NCBI GenBank assembly: GCA_018241985.1
Contig: JAFECV010000095.1
Coordinates: 1-7,562 of the forward strand
Direction: 5' to 3'
Length of the DNA stretch: 7,562 nucleotides
Origin: Pseudomonadota bacterium
GTDB taxonomy: Bacteria > Pseudomonadota > Gammaproteobacteria > Burkholderiales > Burkholderiaceae_C
Part shown: piece after piece, positions 1 to 7,562 of the stretch
Position numbering within the stretch: position 1 is the first letter of the stretch
Layout: each line of letters opens with the position of its first letter
Notes under the pieces: model-generated
Databases searched by the model: none
Told to the model about the DNA's origin: nothing
Seen by the model: the letters and a program-made list of their open reading frames with translations, nothing else
Translations under genes and position numbers: made by a program

Positions 1-299
1 CGCATTTCGCGCTGCAGCTCATCGATGCGGCCGAGCCGGCGCTGCTCGATGCGCTCGCGCTGCCGCTGGTCGCGACCAGCTCGCACGGCGGCCCGGTGCT
101 CGGCGAGGCGCCGCTGCCCGCGCCCTGCGCCTGGGTGTTCGGGCATGAAGGGCAGGGCATAGGGCCCGAGCTGATGCGCCGCTGCGAGCTGCGCGTGCGC
201 GTTGAACAGCCTGGTGGCGAGGAGTCGCTGAACGTCGCCGCCGCCGCCGCGATCTGCCTGCACGCGAGCGCCGCCGCGTTCGCGGGCCGGCAGCTATAA
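1..299 (+). CDS. SpoU/TrmH-family RNA 2'-O-methyltransferase, C-terminal fragment
   Basis: This is the 3' end of a gene that begins before the window. The reading frame enters at position 3 and ends at TAA 297-299, leaving about 98 residues. Two conserved SpoU (SPOUT superfamily) motifs are visible: motif 2 as FGHEGQGIGPEL around residues 47-58, and motif 3 as EESLNVAAAAAICLHA near the C-terminus. In this family they form the trefoil knot that binds S-adenosylmethionine and places the catalytic residues for ribose 2'-O-methylation of tRNA or rRNA. The family call is firm. The RNA target cannot be fixed because the N-terminal part is missing; TrmH-like and RlmB-like paralogues share these motifs. 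The downstream gene's putative -10 element overlaps this stop codon. Confidence 0.9.
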   Translation, partial: HFALQLIDAAEPALLDALALPLVATSSHGGPVLGEAPLPAPCAWVFGHEGQGIGPELMRRCELRVRVEQPGGEESLNVAAAAAICLHASAAAFAGRQL

Positions 300-300
300 T
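295..300 (+). promoter_or_regulatory. Putative carA promoter -10 element
   Basis: TATAAT is a perfect match to the sigma-70 -10 consensus and stands out in a very GC-rich region. It overlaps the TAA stop of the methyltransferase gene. No good -35 hexamer lies 16-18 bp upstream, where the sequence is GC-rich, and there is no TGn extended -10. The assignment therefore rests on the -10 and its position. Initiation about 7 nt downstream would give a carA leader of roughly 115 nt. Confidence 0.5.
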
Positions 301-355
301 TAAGGGCTTTTCAAAAGCGGCTTCGTCCGAGTTCCATTCCAGAGCAAGACCCCCA

Positions 356-385
356 CAAGAGCAGCCGGCAAGAGTCGTCTCTTGC
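356..385 (+). promoter_or_regulatory. Hairpin in the carA leader with two competing 5' arms
   Basis: GCAAGAG (368-374) and CTCTTGC (379-385) form a perfect 7-bp stem with a TCGT loop. A second CAAGAG at 356-361 could pair with the same CTCTTG, so two mutually exclusive stems are possible. The element ends about 39 nt before the carA start codon. No T-tract follows, so it is not a simple intrinsic terminator. A regulatory role is inference only. Confidence 0.35.
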
Positions 386-413
386 ACTCGCTTGGGCGAA
401 CCGCGATCAACCC

Positions 414-418
414 GGAGA
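414..418 (+). promoter_or_regulatory. carA ribosome binding site
   Basis: GGAGA lies 5 nt before the GTG at 424. It supports that GTG over the in-frame TTG at 382, which would add 14 residues unlike any CarA N-terminus I know. Confidence 0.65.
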
Positions 419-423
419 ACCCA

Positions 424-1629
424 GTGCTTTTGTCGCTACAGGGAAACTTCCCACCCGCCATCCTGGCGCTCGCGGACGGCACGGTCTTTGTCGGCAAATC
501 CATCGGGGCTCCCGGCTCCACCGTCGGCGAGGTGGTGTTCAACACCGCGATGACCGGCTACCAGGAGATCCTGACCGATCCCAGCTACCGGCAGCAGATC
601 GTCACGCTGACCTATCCGCATATCGGCAACTACGGCGTGAACCCCGAGGATGTCGAGGCCCGGCGCATCCACGCGGCCGGTCTCGTGATCAAGGATCTGC
701 CGCTCGTCGCGTCGAACTTCCGCAAGACGCTGACCCTGTCCGAATACCTGCAGCGCGAGAGCACGGTGGCCATCGCCGGCATCGACACGCGCCGTCTTAC
801 GCGCCACCTGCGCACGCTCGGTGCGCAGAACGGCTGCATCCTGGGGCTTGAGGCCCCGTTCGACGAGGTGACGCCGGCGCTGGTGGACCGGGCCGTGTTG
901 CTGGCACGCGGCGCGCCGTCGATGGCCGGGCTCGATCTCGCCAAGGTCGTGACGACCCCGCAGCCGTACGACTGGACGCAGACCCAGTGGCGGCTCGCGA
1001 ACGCGGACGGCAAGCCGGGTTACGGCGAGCAGGCGGCGCCGAAGTACCACGTGGTCGCGTACGACTGGGGCGTGAAGAACAACATCCTGCGCATGCTCGC
1101 CGAGCGCGGCTGCCGCGTGACCGTGGTCGCGGCGCAGACCCCGGCGGCCGAGGTGCTGGCGCTGCATCCCGACGGCGTGTTCCTGTCGAACGGCCCGGGC
1201 GACCCCGAGCCCTGCGACTACGCGATCACCGCGACGCGCGAACTGATCGAATCGGGCGTGCCGGTGTTCGGCATCTGCCTGGGGCACCAGATCATGGCGC
1301 TCGCGTCCGGCGCGAAGACCTTCAAGATGAAGTTCGGGCACCACGGCGCGAACCATCCGGTGCAGGACCTCGACACCGGGCGCGTCAGCATCACCAGCCA
1401 GAACCACGGGTTCGCGGTCGATCCGGCGACGCTGCCGGCGAACCTGCGCGCCACCCATGTCAGCCTGTTCGACGGCACGCTGCAGGGCATGGCCCGCACC
1501 GACCGGCCCGCGTTCTGCTTCCAGGGTCACCCGGAAGCGAGCCCCGGCCCGCACGACATCGGCTACCTGTTCGACCGCTTCGTCGCGCTGATGGCGAAGC
1601 GGGCCGAGCCTGCCGCGGAGAAGCACTGA
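424..1629 (+). CDS. carA: Carbamoyl-phosphate synthase small subunit (glutamine amidotransferase)
   Basis: CarA hydrolyses glutamine and passes ammonia through a tunnel to CarB for carbamoyl phosphate synthesis, the shared precursor of arginine and pyrimidines; it is cytoplasmic. The product is 401 residues from the GTG start (E. coli CarA is 382). The N-terminal small-chain domain covers about residues 8-150 and includes [17 protein letters not shown]. The class I glutamine amidotransferase domain covers about 206-392. The nucleophile Cys285 sits in FGICLGHQ, and His369 and Glu371 in GHPEASPGP complete the catalytic triad. The Cys-to-His spacing of 84 residues equals that of E. coli C269 and H353. 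The start is GTG, chosen because it follows GGAGA and gives the expected N-terminus [19 protein letters not shown]. The stop codon abuts the carB ATG with no gap, so the two genes form an operon with probable translational coupling. Regulation probably acts in the leader, but no operator is recognisable. Confidence 0.97.
   Translation: MLLSLQGNFPPAILALADGTVFVGKSIGAPGSTVGEVVFNTAMTGYQEILTDPSYRQQIVTLTYPHIGNYGVNPEDVEARRIHAAGLVIKDLPLVASNFRKTLTLSEYLQRESTVAIAGIDTRRLTRHLRTLGAQNGCILGLEAPFDEVTPALVDRAVLLARGAPSMAGLDLAKVVTTPQPYDWTQTQWRLANADGKPGYGEQAAPKYHVVAYDWGVKNNILRMLAERGCRVTVVAAQTPAAEVLALHPDGVFLSNGPGDPEPCDYAITATRELIESGVPVFGICLGHQIMALASGAKTFKMKFGHHGANHPVQDLDTGRVSITSQNHGFAVDPATLPANLRATHVSLFDGTLQGMARTDRPAFCFQGHPEASPGPHDIGYLFDRFVALMAKRAEPAAEKH
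1617..1620 (+). promoter_or_regulatory. carB ribosome binding site inside carA
   Basis: GGAG within the last codons of carA lies 9 nt before the carB ATG at 1630. It fits coupled translation of the two subunits, which act as a 1:1 heterodimer. Confidence 0.6.
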
Positions 1630-4875
<3,246 letters not shown>

Positions 4876-4880
4876 AGTGG

Positions 4881-5050
4881 AACACCCCCAGGCTGCGCGC
4901 GCTGCGCGTCGCTTCGCCCGGTGCTCGCCGCCAGAGGCGACGGCCCTTCGGTCTGTCCGGACCTGCGCAGGCAGGTCCGGAGCCGAAGACCTCAGCCCCC
5001 TCGAAGGGGGCACCGCCAGCGGACGGGCGTAGCCCGCTCCGCGGCGGTCG
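4881..5050 (+). repeat. GC-rich intergenic repeat block with tandem hairpins
   Basis: This fills about half of the 327-bp gap between carB and greA and has no plausible gene. It opens with ACACCCCCAGGCTGCGCGCG. Three hairpins follow: a long one at 4946-4988; CCCCCT/AGGGGG at 4996-5010 with a CGA loop; and GCGGACGGGC with GCCCGCTCCGC at 5019-5042, which has a GTA loop and one bulged C. A weaker pair, CGTCGC (4907-4912) with GCGACG (4937-4942), lies upstream. I recall very similar strings, including the CCCCC...GGGGG stem followed by a GCGGA...TCCGC stem, as dispersed repeats in Comamonadaceae genomes. That family membership is from memory and was not tested here. The block could act as a transcript-stabilising or boundary element after carB. 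Confidence 0.6.
4946..4988 (+). repeat. Long inverted repeat downstream of carB
   Basis: TCCGGACCTGC (4956-4966) and GCAGGTCCGGA (4971-4981) form a perfect 11-bp stem with a GCAG loop. An outer stem, CTTCGG (4946-4951) with CCGAAG (4983-4988), extends it across a small internal loop. It would be a very stable RNA hairpin about 70 nt after the carB stop. No T-tract follows, so it is not a canonical intrinsic terminator. It could still protect the carAB mRNA 3' end or assist termination. Confidence 0.75.
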
Positions 5051-5139
5051 CTTGCACGGCCTGCTCCGCGGCCATCTGTCTCATTGCGTTTCGTATGCCG
5101 CTGGGGATGGAACGTCCCATGAAAAACTGGTAATTCGGG

Positions 5140-5145
5140 CATAAT
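5140..5145 (+). promoter_or_regulatory. Putative greA promoter -10 element
   Basis: CATAAT matches the TATAAT consensus at five of six positions and lies in a local AT-rich patch (about 5119-5145) after the GC-rich repeat block. No clear -35 is seen at 16-18 bp. Start of transcription would fall near 5151-5153, just before the leader hairpin, giving a leader of about 50 nt for greA. Confidence 0.45.
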
Positions 5146-5158
5146 GAGCGCACTGATA

Positions 5159-5191
5159 CCGCCGAACGGCAACGCTCGGCGGTTTGCTTTT
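5159..5191 (+). terminator. Terminator-like hairpin in the greA leader (possible attenuator)
   Basis: CCGCCGA (5159-5165) and TCGGCGG (5176-5182) form a perfect 7-bp stem. The loop region can add two more C-G pairs (5167-5168 with 5173-5174) closed by a GCAA tetraloop. It is followed at once by TTTGCTTTT (5183-5191), a T-rich tail as in intrinsic terminators. The tail ends exactly at the greA GGAGG ribosome binding site. Because a putative promoter lies upstream, it may act as an attenuator of greA. Alternatively it ends read-through from carAB. Confidence 0.6.
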
Positions 5192-5196
5192 GGAGG
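5192..5196 (+). promoter_or_regulatory. greA ribosome binding site
   Basis: GGAGG lies 6 nt before ATG 5203, which decides that start over the in-frame ATG at 5212. It touches the 3' edge of the leader hairpin's T-rich tail, so transcription pausing or folding there could also affect translation. Confidence 0.75.
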
Positions 5197-5202
5197 AAAC
5201 GA

Positions 5203-5679
5203 ATGTCCACCATGCCCATCACCCGGCGCGGCGCCGAGAAACTCAAGGCAGAACTGCACCGCCTGAAGACCAAGGATCGGCCCGAGGTGATCAGCGCGAT
5301 CGCCGAGGCGCGCTCGCACGGCGACCTGAGCGAGAACGCCGAGTACGAGGCGGCCAAGGACCGCCAGGGCTTCATCGAGAGCCGGATCAAGGACGTCGAG
5401 GGCAAGCTGTCGGCCGCGCAGGTGATCGACCCCGCGGGGCTCGATGCCGGCGGCCGCGTGGTGTTCGGCTGCACCGTGGAGCTGGAAGAACAGAGCACCG
5501 GCCAGCAGGTGCAATACCAGATCGTCGGCGAGGACGAAGCCGACCTGAAGCTCGGCCTGATCAATGTGTCGAGCCCGATCGCGCGCGCGCTGATCGGCAA
5601 GGAGGAGGGTGACACCGCCGAGGTGCAGGCGCCGGGCGGCATCCGCAGCTACGAAATCGTTGCGGTGCATTACCGCTGA
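5203..5679 (+). CDS. greA: Transcription elongation factor GreA
   Basis: GreA enters the secondary channel of RNA polymerase and stimulates cleavage of backtracked RNA so that stalled complexes resume. The protein has 158 residues, the usual length. The N-terminal coiled-coil hairpin covers about residues 6-75. Its acidic tip [10 protein letters not shown] holds Asp41 and Glu44, the residues that help place the catalytic Mg2+ in E. coli GreA. The C-terminal FKBP-like globular domain covers about 80-158 and includes [20 protein letters not shown] and ALIGKEEGD. The acidic tip and the match across both domains point to GreA; GreB is the alternative paralogue but fits less well. It probably has its own promoter after the hairpin block, so control is partly separate from carAB. 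A membrane-protein gene starts 15 nt after its stop and is likely cotranscribed. Confidence 0.97.
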   Translation: MSTMPITRRGAEKLKAELHRLKTKDRPEVISAIAEARSHGDLSENAEYEAAKDRQGFIESRIKDVEGKLSAAQVIDPAGLDAGGRVVFGCTVELEEQSTGQQVQYQIVGEDEADLKLGLINVSSPIARALIGKEEGDTAEVQAPGGIRSYEIVAVHYR

Positions 5680-5694
5680 GCGACTGCCGACGCC

Positions 5695-6108
5695 ATGGCA
5701 CGCGTCGCTGCGCTGGTCTCGGCCCTGTGGTGGGGGAGCCTGAGCACGATCGGCTTCCTCGTCGTCCCGCTGTTGTTCGCCTATCTGCCGACCCGCGCGA
5801 TCGCCGGCGGCATGGCGGCGCGGCTGTTTGCGGCGCAGACCTGGGTATCGCTCGCCTGCGGGCTGGCGCTGCTCGTCATTTCTCGTACAAAAGCGGCTGA
5901 AGCCGGCGCACCGCCTTCGTACCTTGCTATCGGTTTGATAGTTTTCGCGATGCTGCTCGCGCTGCTGGCGCAGTTCGTCGTCGCGCCGCATATCGTCGCG
6001 CGCGACAATCTCAAACTCTGGCACGGCGTCGGCAGCGTGATGTACCTGCTGCAATGGGCGAGCGTAGCCGTGGTGCTGTGGCTGGGTGCCGCGCACCCGG
6101 CCGGCTGA
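5695..6108 (+). CDS. DUF4149 family integral membrane protein
   Basis: This is a 137-residue, strongly hydrophobic protein of unknown function. Four transmembrane helices are predicted by eye at about residues 5-31, 44-62, 76-97 and 109-131. The stretch IVARDNLKLWHGVGSVMYLL before and in helix 4 (RDN, then LWHGV and a V-x-Y-L segment) matches what I recall as the conserved end of DUF4149 proteins. These are commonly encoded just after greA in Burkholderiales. The ATG at 5695 has no clear Shine-Dalgarno sequence and lies 15 nt after the greA stop, so translation may depend on coupling to greA. Codons for residues 62-66 (ATT TCT CGT ACA AAA) and around 76-84 are AT-rich, unlike the rest of the gene, and coincide with the loop between helices 2 and 3. 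No enzymatic motif is visible and I assign no function. Confidence 0.8.
   Translation: MARVAALVSALWWGSLSTIGFLVVPLLFAYLPTRAIAGGMAARLFAAQTWVSLACGLALLVISRTKAAEAGAPPSYLAIGLIVFAMLLALLAQFVVAPHIVARDNLKLWHGVGSVMYLLQWASVAVVLWLGAAHPAG
5888..5942 (+). repeat. Possible palindromic repeat remnant inside the DUF4149 gene
   Basis: An AT-richer patch interrupts the GC-rich gene. It begins CAAAAGCGGCT and holds GGCT/AGCC (5895-5898 with 5901-5904) and a hairpin CTATC-GGTTT-GATAG (5927-5941). The CTATC...GATAGT end resembles short dispersed repeats I associate with Acidovorax-like genomes. It keeps the reading frame and encodes the variable loop between helices 2 and 3 and the start of helix 3. Family membership is from memory and uncertain. 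Confidence 0.3.
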
Positions 6109-6137
6109 GCGTGCAGGGCGATCCGGCATGCGTTGAT

Positions 6138-6142
6138 GGAGG
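6138..6142 (+). promoter_or_regulatory. Ribosome binding site of the Kdo hydroxylase gene
   Basis: GGAGG lies 9 nt before GTG 6152. The only upstream in-frame ATG (6128) meets TGA at 6134, so GTG 6152 is the best start. Confidence 0.6.
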
Positions 6143-6151
6143 CGGGCGCAA

Positions 6152-7036
6152 GTGGAATCTCAGATCGTTGAAATCGACGTGACGAGCTGGCAGCAGCTCG
6201 GGCCCGATGCGGGCCGCACGCTCGCGCTCGAGGCCGGCAAGGTGCTGTTCTTCCCGCGGCTCGGCTTCGATCTGCTGCCGAAGGAAAAGGCGCTGCTCGA
6301 TCCGCGGGTGCTGTCGCCGAAGTCGCGCAACATCAGCCTGGACGCAGAGGGCGCGCTGCACGGCGCCAGTGGCGACGCCGCGACGCTGCAGGCGCTCTCC
6401 GCGATGGTCGGGCGCTTTCGCGCGCAGTCGCAGCAGCTGATCGCGGCGCTGCTGCCGGCCTATGTGGCGCATCTGCGGCTCGCGCCGACCAGCTACCGGC
6501 CGATGCAGGTCGAGTCGCGCCGGCAGTCCTGGCGCGCGGACGACCGGCGCCTGCATGTCGACGCGTTTCCTTCGCGGCCGAACCGCGGTGAGCGCATCCT
6601 GCGCGTGTTCACGAACGTGAACCCGGCCGGCCTGCCGCGGGTGTGGCGCGTCGGCGAGCCGTTCGAAACCGTGGCGCGGCGCTTCCTGCCGCGCGCCAAG
6701 CCCTATTCGGCGTGGCAGGCGCGGGCGCTGCGGCTGCTCCACGTGACCAAGGCGCTGCGCTCCGAATACGACCACCTGATGCTGCAGCTGCACGACGGGA
6801 TGAAGGGCGATGCGGCGTACCAGCAGGACTCGCAGCAGGTCACGGTGCCGTTCCCTGCCGGATCGATCTGGGTCTGCTTTTCCGACCAGGCCTCGCATGC
6901 GGTGATGTCCGGGCAGTACATGCTGGAGCAGACGCTGTTTCTCGCGCCCGAGCACCAATACCACCCGGAGGCCAGCCCGCTCGCGATCCTGACGCGGCTC
7001 GCGGGCCGTCCGCTGGTCGGAGCGGGTGCGGGCTGA
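6152..7036 (+). CDS. kdoO: Kdo 3-hydroxylase family Fe(II)/2-oxoglutarate dioxygenase
   Basis: KdoO-type enzymes hydroxylate carbon 3 of the outer Kdo on Kdo2-lipid A, giving the Ko sugar in the inner core of lipopolysaccharide; Burkholderia and Yersinia have characterised members. The product is 294 residues from a GTG start behind GGAGG. The facial iron triad typical of these dioxygenases is visible: His135 and Asp137 in RRLHVDAFPSRP, and His249 in SDQASHAVMSG. The flanking segments RILRVFTNVNP (about 150-160) and GQYMLEQTLFLAPE (about 253-266) look typical of the family. There is no signal peptide or membrane helix, in line with action on lipid A precursors at the cytoplasmic face of the inner membrane. 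It starts 43 nt after the DUF4149 stop, with no terminator between, so it could be read from the greA promoter. Assignment is by recalled family resemblance plus the metal triad; regiospecificity is not provable here. Confidence 0.85.
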   Translation: MESQIVEIDVTSWQQLGPDAGRTLALEAGKVLFFPRLGFDLLPKEKALLDPRVLSPKSRNISLDAEGALHGASGDAATLQALSAMVGRFRAQSQQLIAALLPAYVAHLRLAPTSYRPMQVESRRQSWRADDRRLHVDAFPSRPNRGERILRVFTNVNPAGLPRVWRVGEPFETVARRFLPRAKPYSAWQARALRLLHVTKALRSEYDHLMLQLHDGMKGDAAYQQDSQQVTVPFPAGSIWVCFSDQASHAVMSGQYMLEQTLFLAPEHQYHPEASPLAILTRLAGRPLVGAGAG

Positions 7037-7041
7037 TCCGG

Positions 7042-7053
7042 CGCCGTACGGCG
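7042..7053 (+). repeat. 12-bp palindrome between convergent genes
   Basis: CGCCGTACGGCG is a perfect palindrome in the 19-bp gap between the convergent stop codons (7036 and 7056). As RNA it would give only a 4-bp stem with a GTAC loop, and no T-tract follows on either strand. It may be chance or a weak bidirectional terminator. Confidence 0.3.
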
Positions 7054-7055
7054 GC

Positions 7056-7562
7056 CTACTCCCGCCAGTGCTGCTCGACCCAACTCGCCGGGCGCAGCGC
7101 GCGAAAACGCCGGTTGCGGCGTCCGGCCAGTGCGTCGGGCGGATTGCATTCGCCGTGGAAGATCACGATGCGCGCGCCCGGCGGCACCTGCGGCTCGCGC
7201 CAGTAGCTCGCCGGCCAGTGCGGAATGCTCTGGTACTTGAAGCTCGGGCACCAGGCCGCGGGCCAGTAGCGCAGCCGGCCTTGGGCGTGCAGGAAGTCCG
7301 ACAGATAGGTCTGCTCGTTGCGATAGCGCGCCTGCACCTCGTCGGCGTGGGCGCGGAAATAGTCCAGCACGTCGCCATGCGCGCCGATCTTGAAGCGGTA
7401 CACCGACGAATTGCCGGTGATGCGCCGGGCCTGCCACGCGCGCCGGTAGTCGCGGATGATCAGGAATTCGCCTGGTTCCTCGAAGAACGCATCCAGATCG
7501 CCGACGATCACGACATCGACATCGAGAAACAGCGCGGTACCGCGCAGCCCGTACAGGTCCGG
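7056..7562 (-). CDS. Glycosyltransferase, GT-A type, C-terminal fragment
   Basis: The gene runs leftward and its 5' end lies beyond the window. 168 residues are visible, ending at TAG (7058-7056). The first visible stretch, GLRGTALFLDVDVVIVGDLD, holds a DxD motif (D14-V-D16 of the fragment). In GT-A glycosyltransferases this motif binds the metal and sugar nucleotide at the end of a beta strand. Later segments GNSSVYRFKIGAH, YRNEQTYLSD, WPAAWCPSFKY and PPGARIVIFHGECNPPDAL resemble a group of bacterial glycosyltransferases annotated without a defined substrate, loosely related to family GT8. No membrane helix is visible. The reading frame is open from the window edge, so an internal GTG at 7511 is not the start. 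It converges on the Kdo hydroxylase gene with 19 bp between stops. A role in surface glycan or lipopolysaccharide synthesis is an inference from context; donor and acceptor are unknown. Confidence 0.8.
   Translation of the reverse strand, partial: PDLYGLRGTALFLDVDVVIVGDLDAFFEEPGEFLIIRDYRRAWQARRITGNSSVYRFKIGAHGDVLDYFRAHADEVQARYRNEQTYLSDFLHAQGRLRYWPAAWCPSFKYQSIPHWPASYWREPQVPPGARIVIFHGECNPPDALAGRRNRRFRALRPASWVEQHWRE

Noticed and set aside
306..318. GCTTTT-C-AAAAGC inverted repeat at the start of the carA leader.
   Set aside because: The usable stem is only five mostly A-T pairs with a 3-nt loop. It is too weak to call as a regulatory structure.
312..322. An 11-nt match CAAAAGCGGCT shared by the carA leader and the DUF4149 gene (5888-5898).
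   Set aside because: In a window this long several exact 11-mers are expected by chance, and similarity does not extend beyond the match.
382..423. Upstream TTG start that would extend CarA by 14 residues.
   Set aside because: It falls within the 3' arm of the leader hairpin, lacks an RBS, and the added residues do not resemble CarA. GTG 424 has GGAGA at proper spacing.
4921..5133. Small plus-strand frame of about 70 codons in the carB-greA gap.
   Set aside because: It runs through the palindromic repeats, has no RBS and shows no protein-like conservation.
4992..5642. Minus-strand frame antisense to greA and the intergenic repeat.
   Set aside because: It has no recognisable domain and its C-terminal part is only the translated hairpin repeat. 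greA on the other strand is certain.

Overview
The window is about 7.6 kb of GC-rich DNA from a betaproteobacterium. It most likely comes from order Burkholderiales, in Comamonadaceae or a neighbouring Rubrivivax/Leptothrix-type group. This rests on protein resemblance, on the gene order carA-carB-greA-DUF4149, and on a GC-rich multi-hairpin intergenic repeat of a kind I associate with these genomes. Taxonomy was judged by eye, with no database search.

Layout from left to right. Positions 1-299 hold the 3' end of a SpoU/TrmH-type RNA methyltransferase. A perfect TATAAT lies across its stop codon and probably starts the carAB transcript, whose leader of roughly 115 nt can form a hairpin. carA (GTG start at 424) and carB (ATG at 1630, directly after the carA stop) encode the two subunits of carbamoyl-phosphate synthetase, which feeds arginine and pyrimidine synthesis. 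Both look intact, with catalytic residues conserved. The carB-greA gap (4876-5202) carries a block of tandem hairpins, then a -10-like promoter element, then a terminator-like stem with a T-rich tail immediately before the greA ribosome binding site. That last piece resembles in layout the attenuated greA leader known from E. coli. greA (5203-5679) is a normal transcript cleavage factor, followed closely by a four-helix DUF4149 membrane protein (5695-6108). Part of that gene has unusually AT-rich codons and a small inverted repeat.

The right end turns to envelope functions. A Kdo 3-hydroxylase-family gene (6152-7036) with its HxD...H iron site intact converges on a minus-strand glycosyltransferase (7056 to past the window end) that has a DxD motif. 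Together they suggest lipopolysaccharide or surface-glycan modification.

Most of the window is conserved housekeeping. I see no defence system, CRISPR array, tRNA, rRNA or intact mobile element, and nothing I would call a new multi-gene system. The points most worth checking are the greA leader attenuator, the hairpin repeat block and the possible repeat remnant inside the DUF4149 gene.
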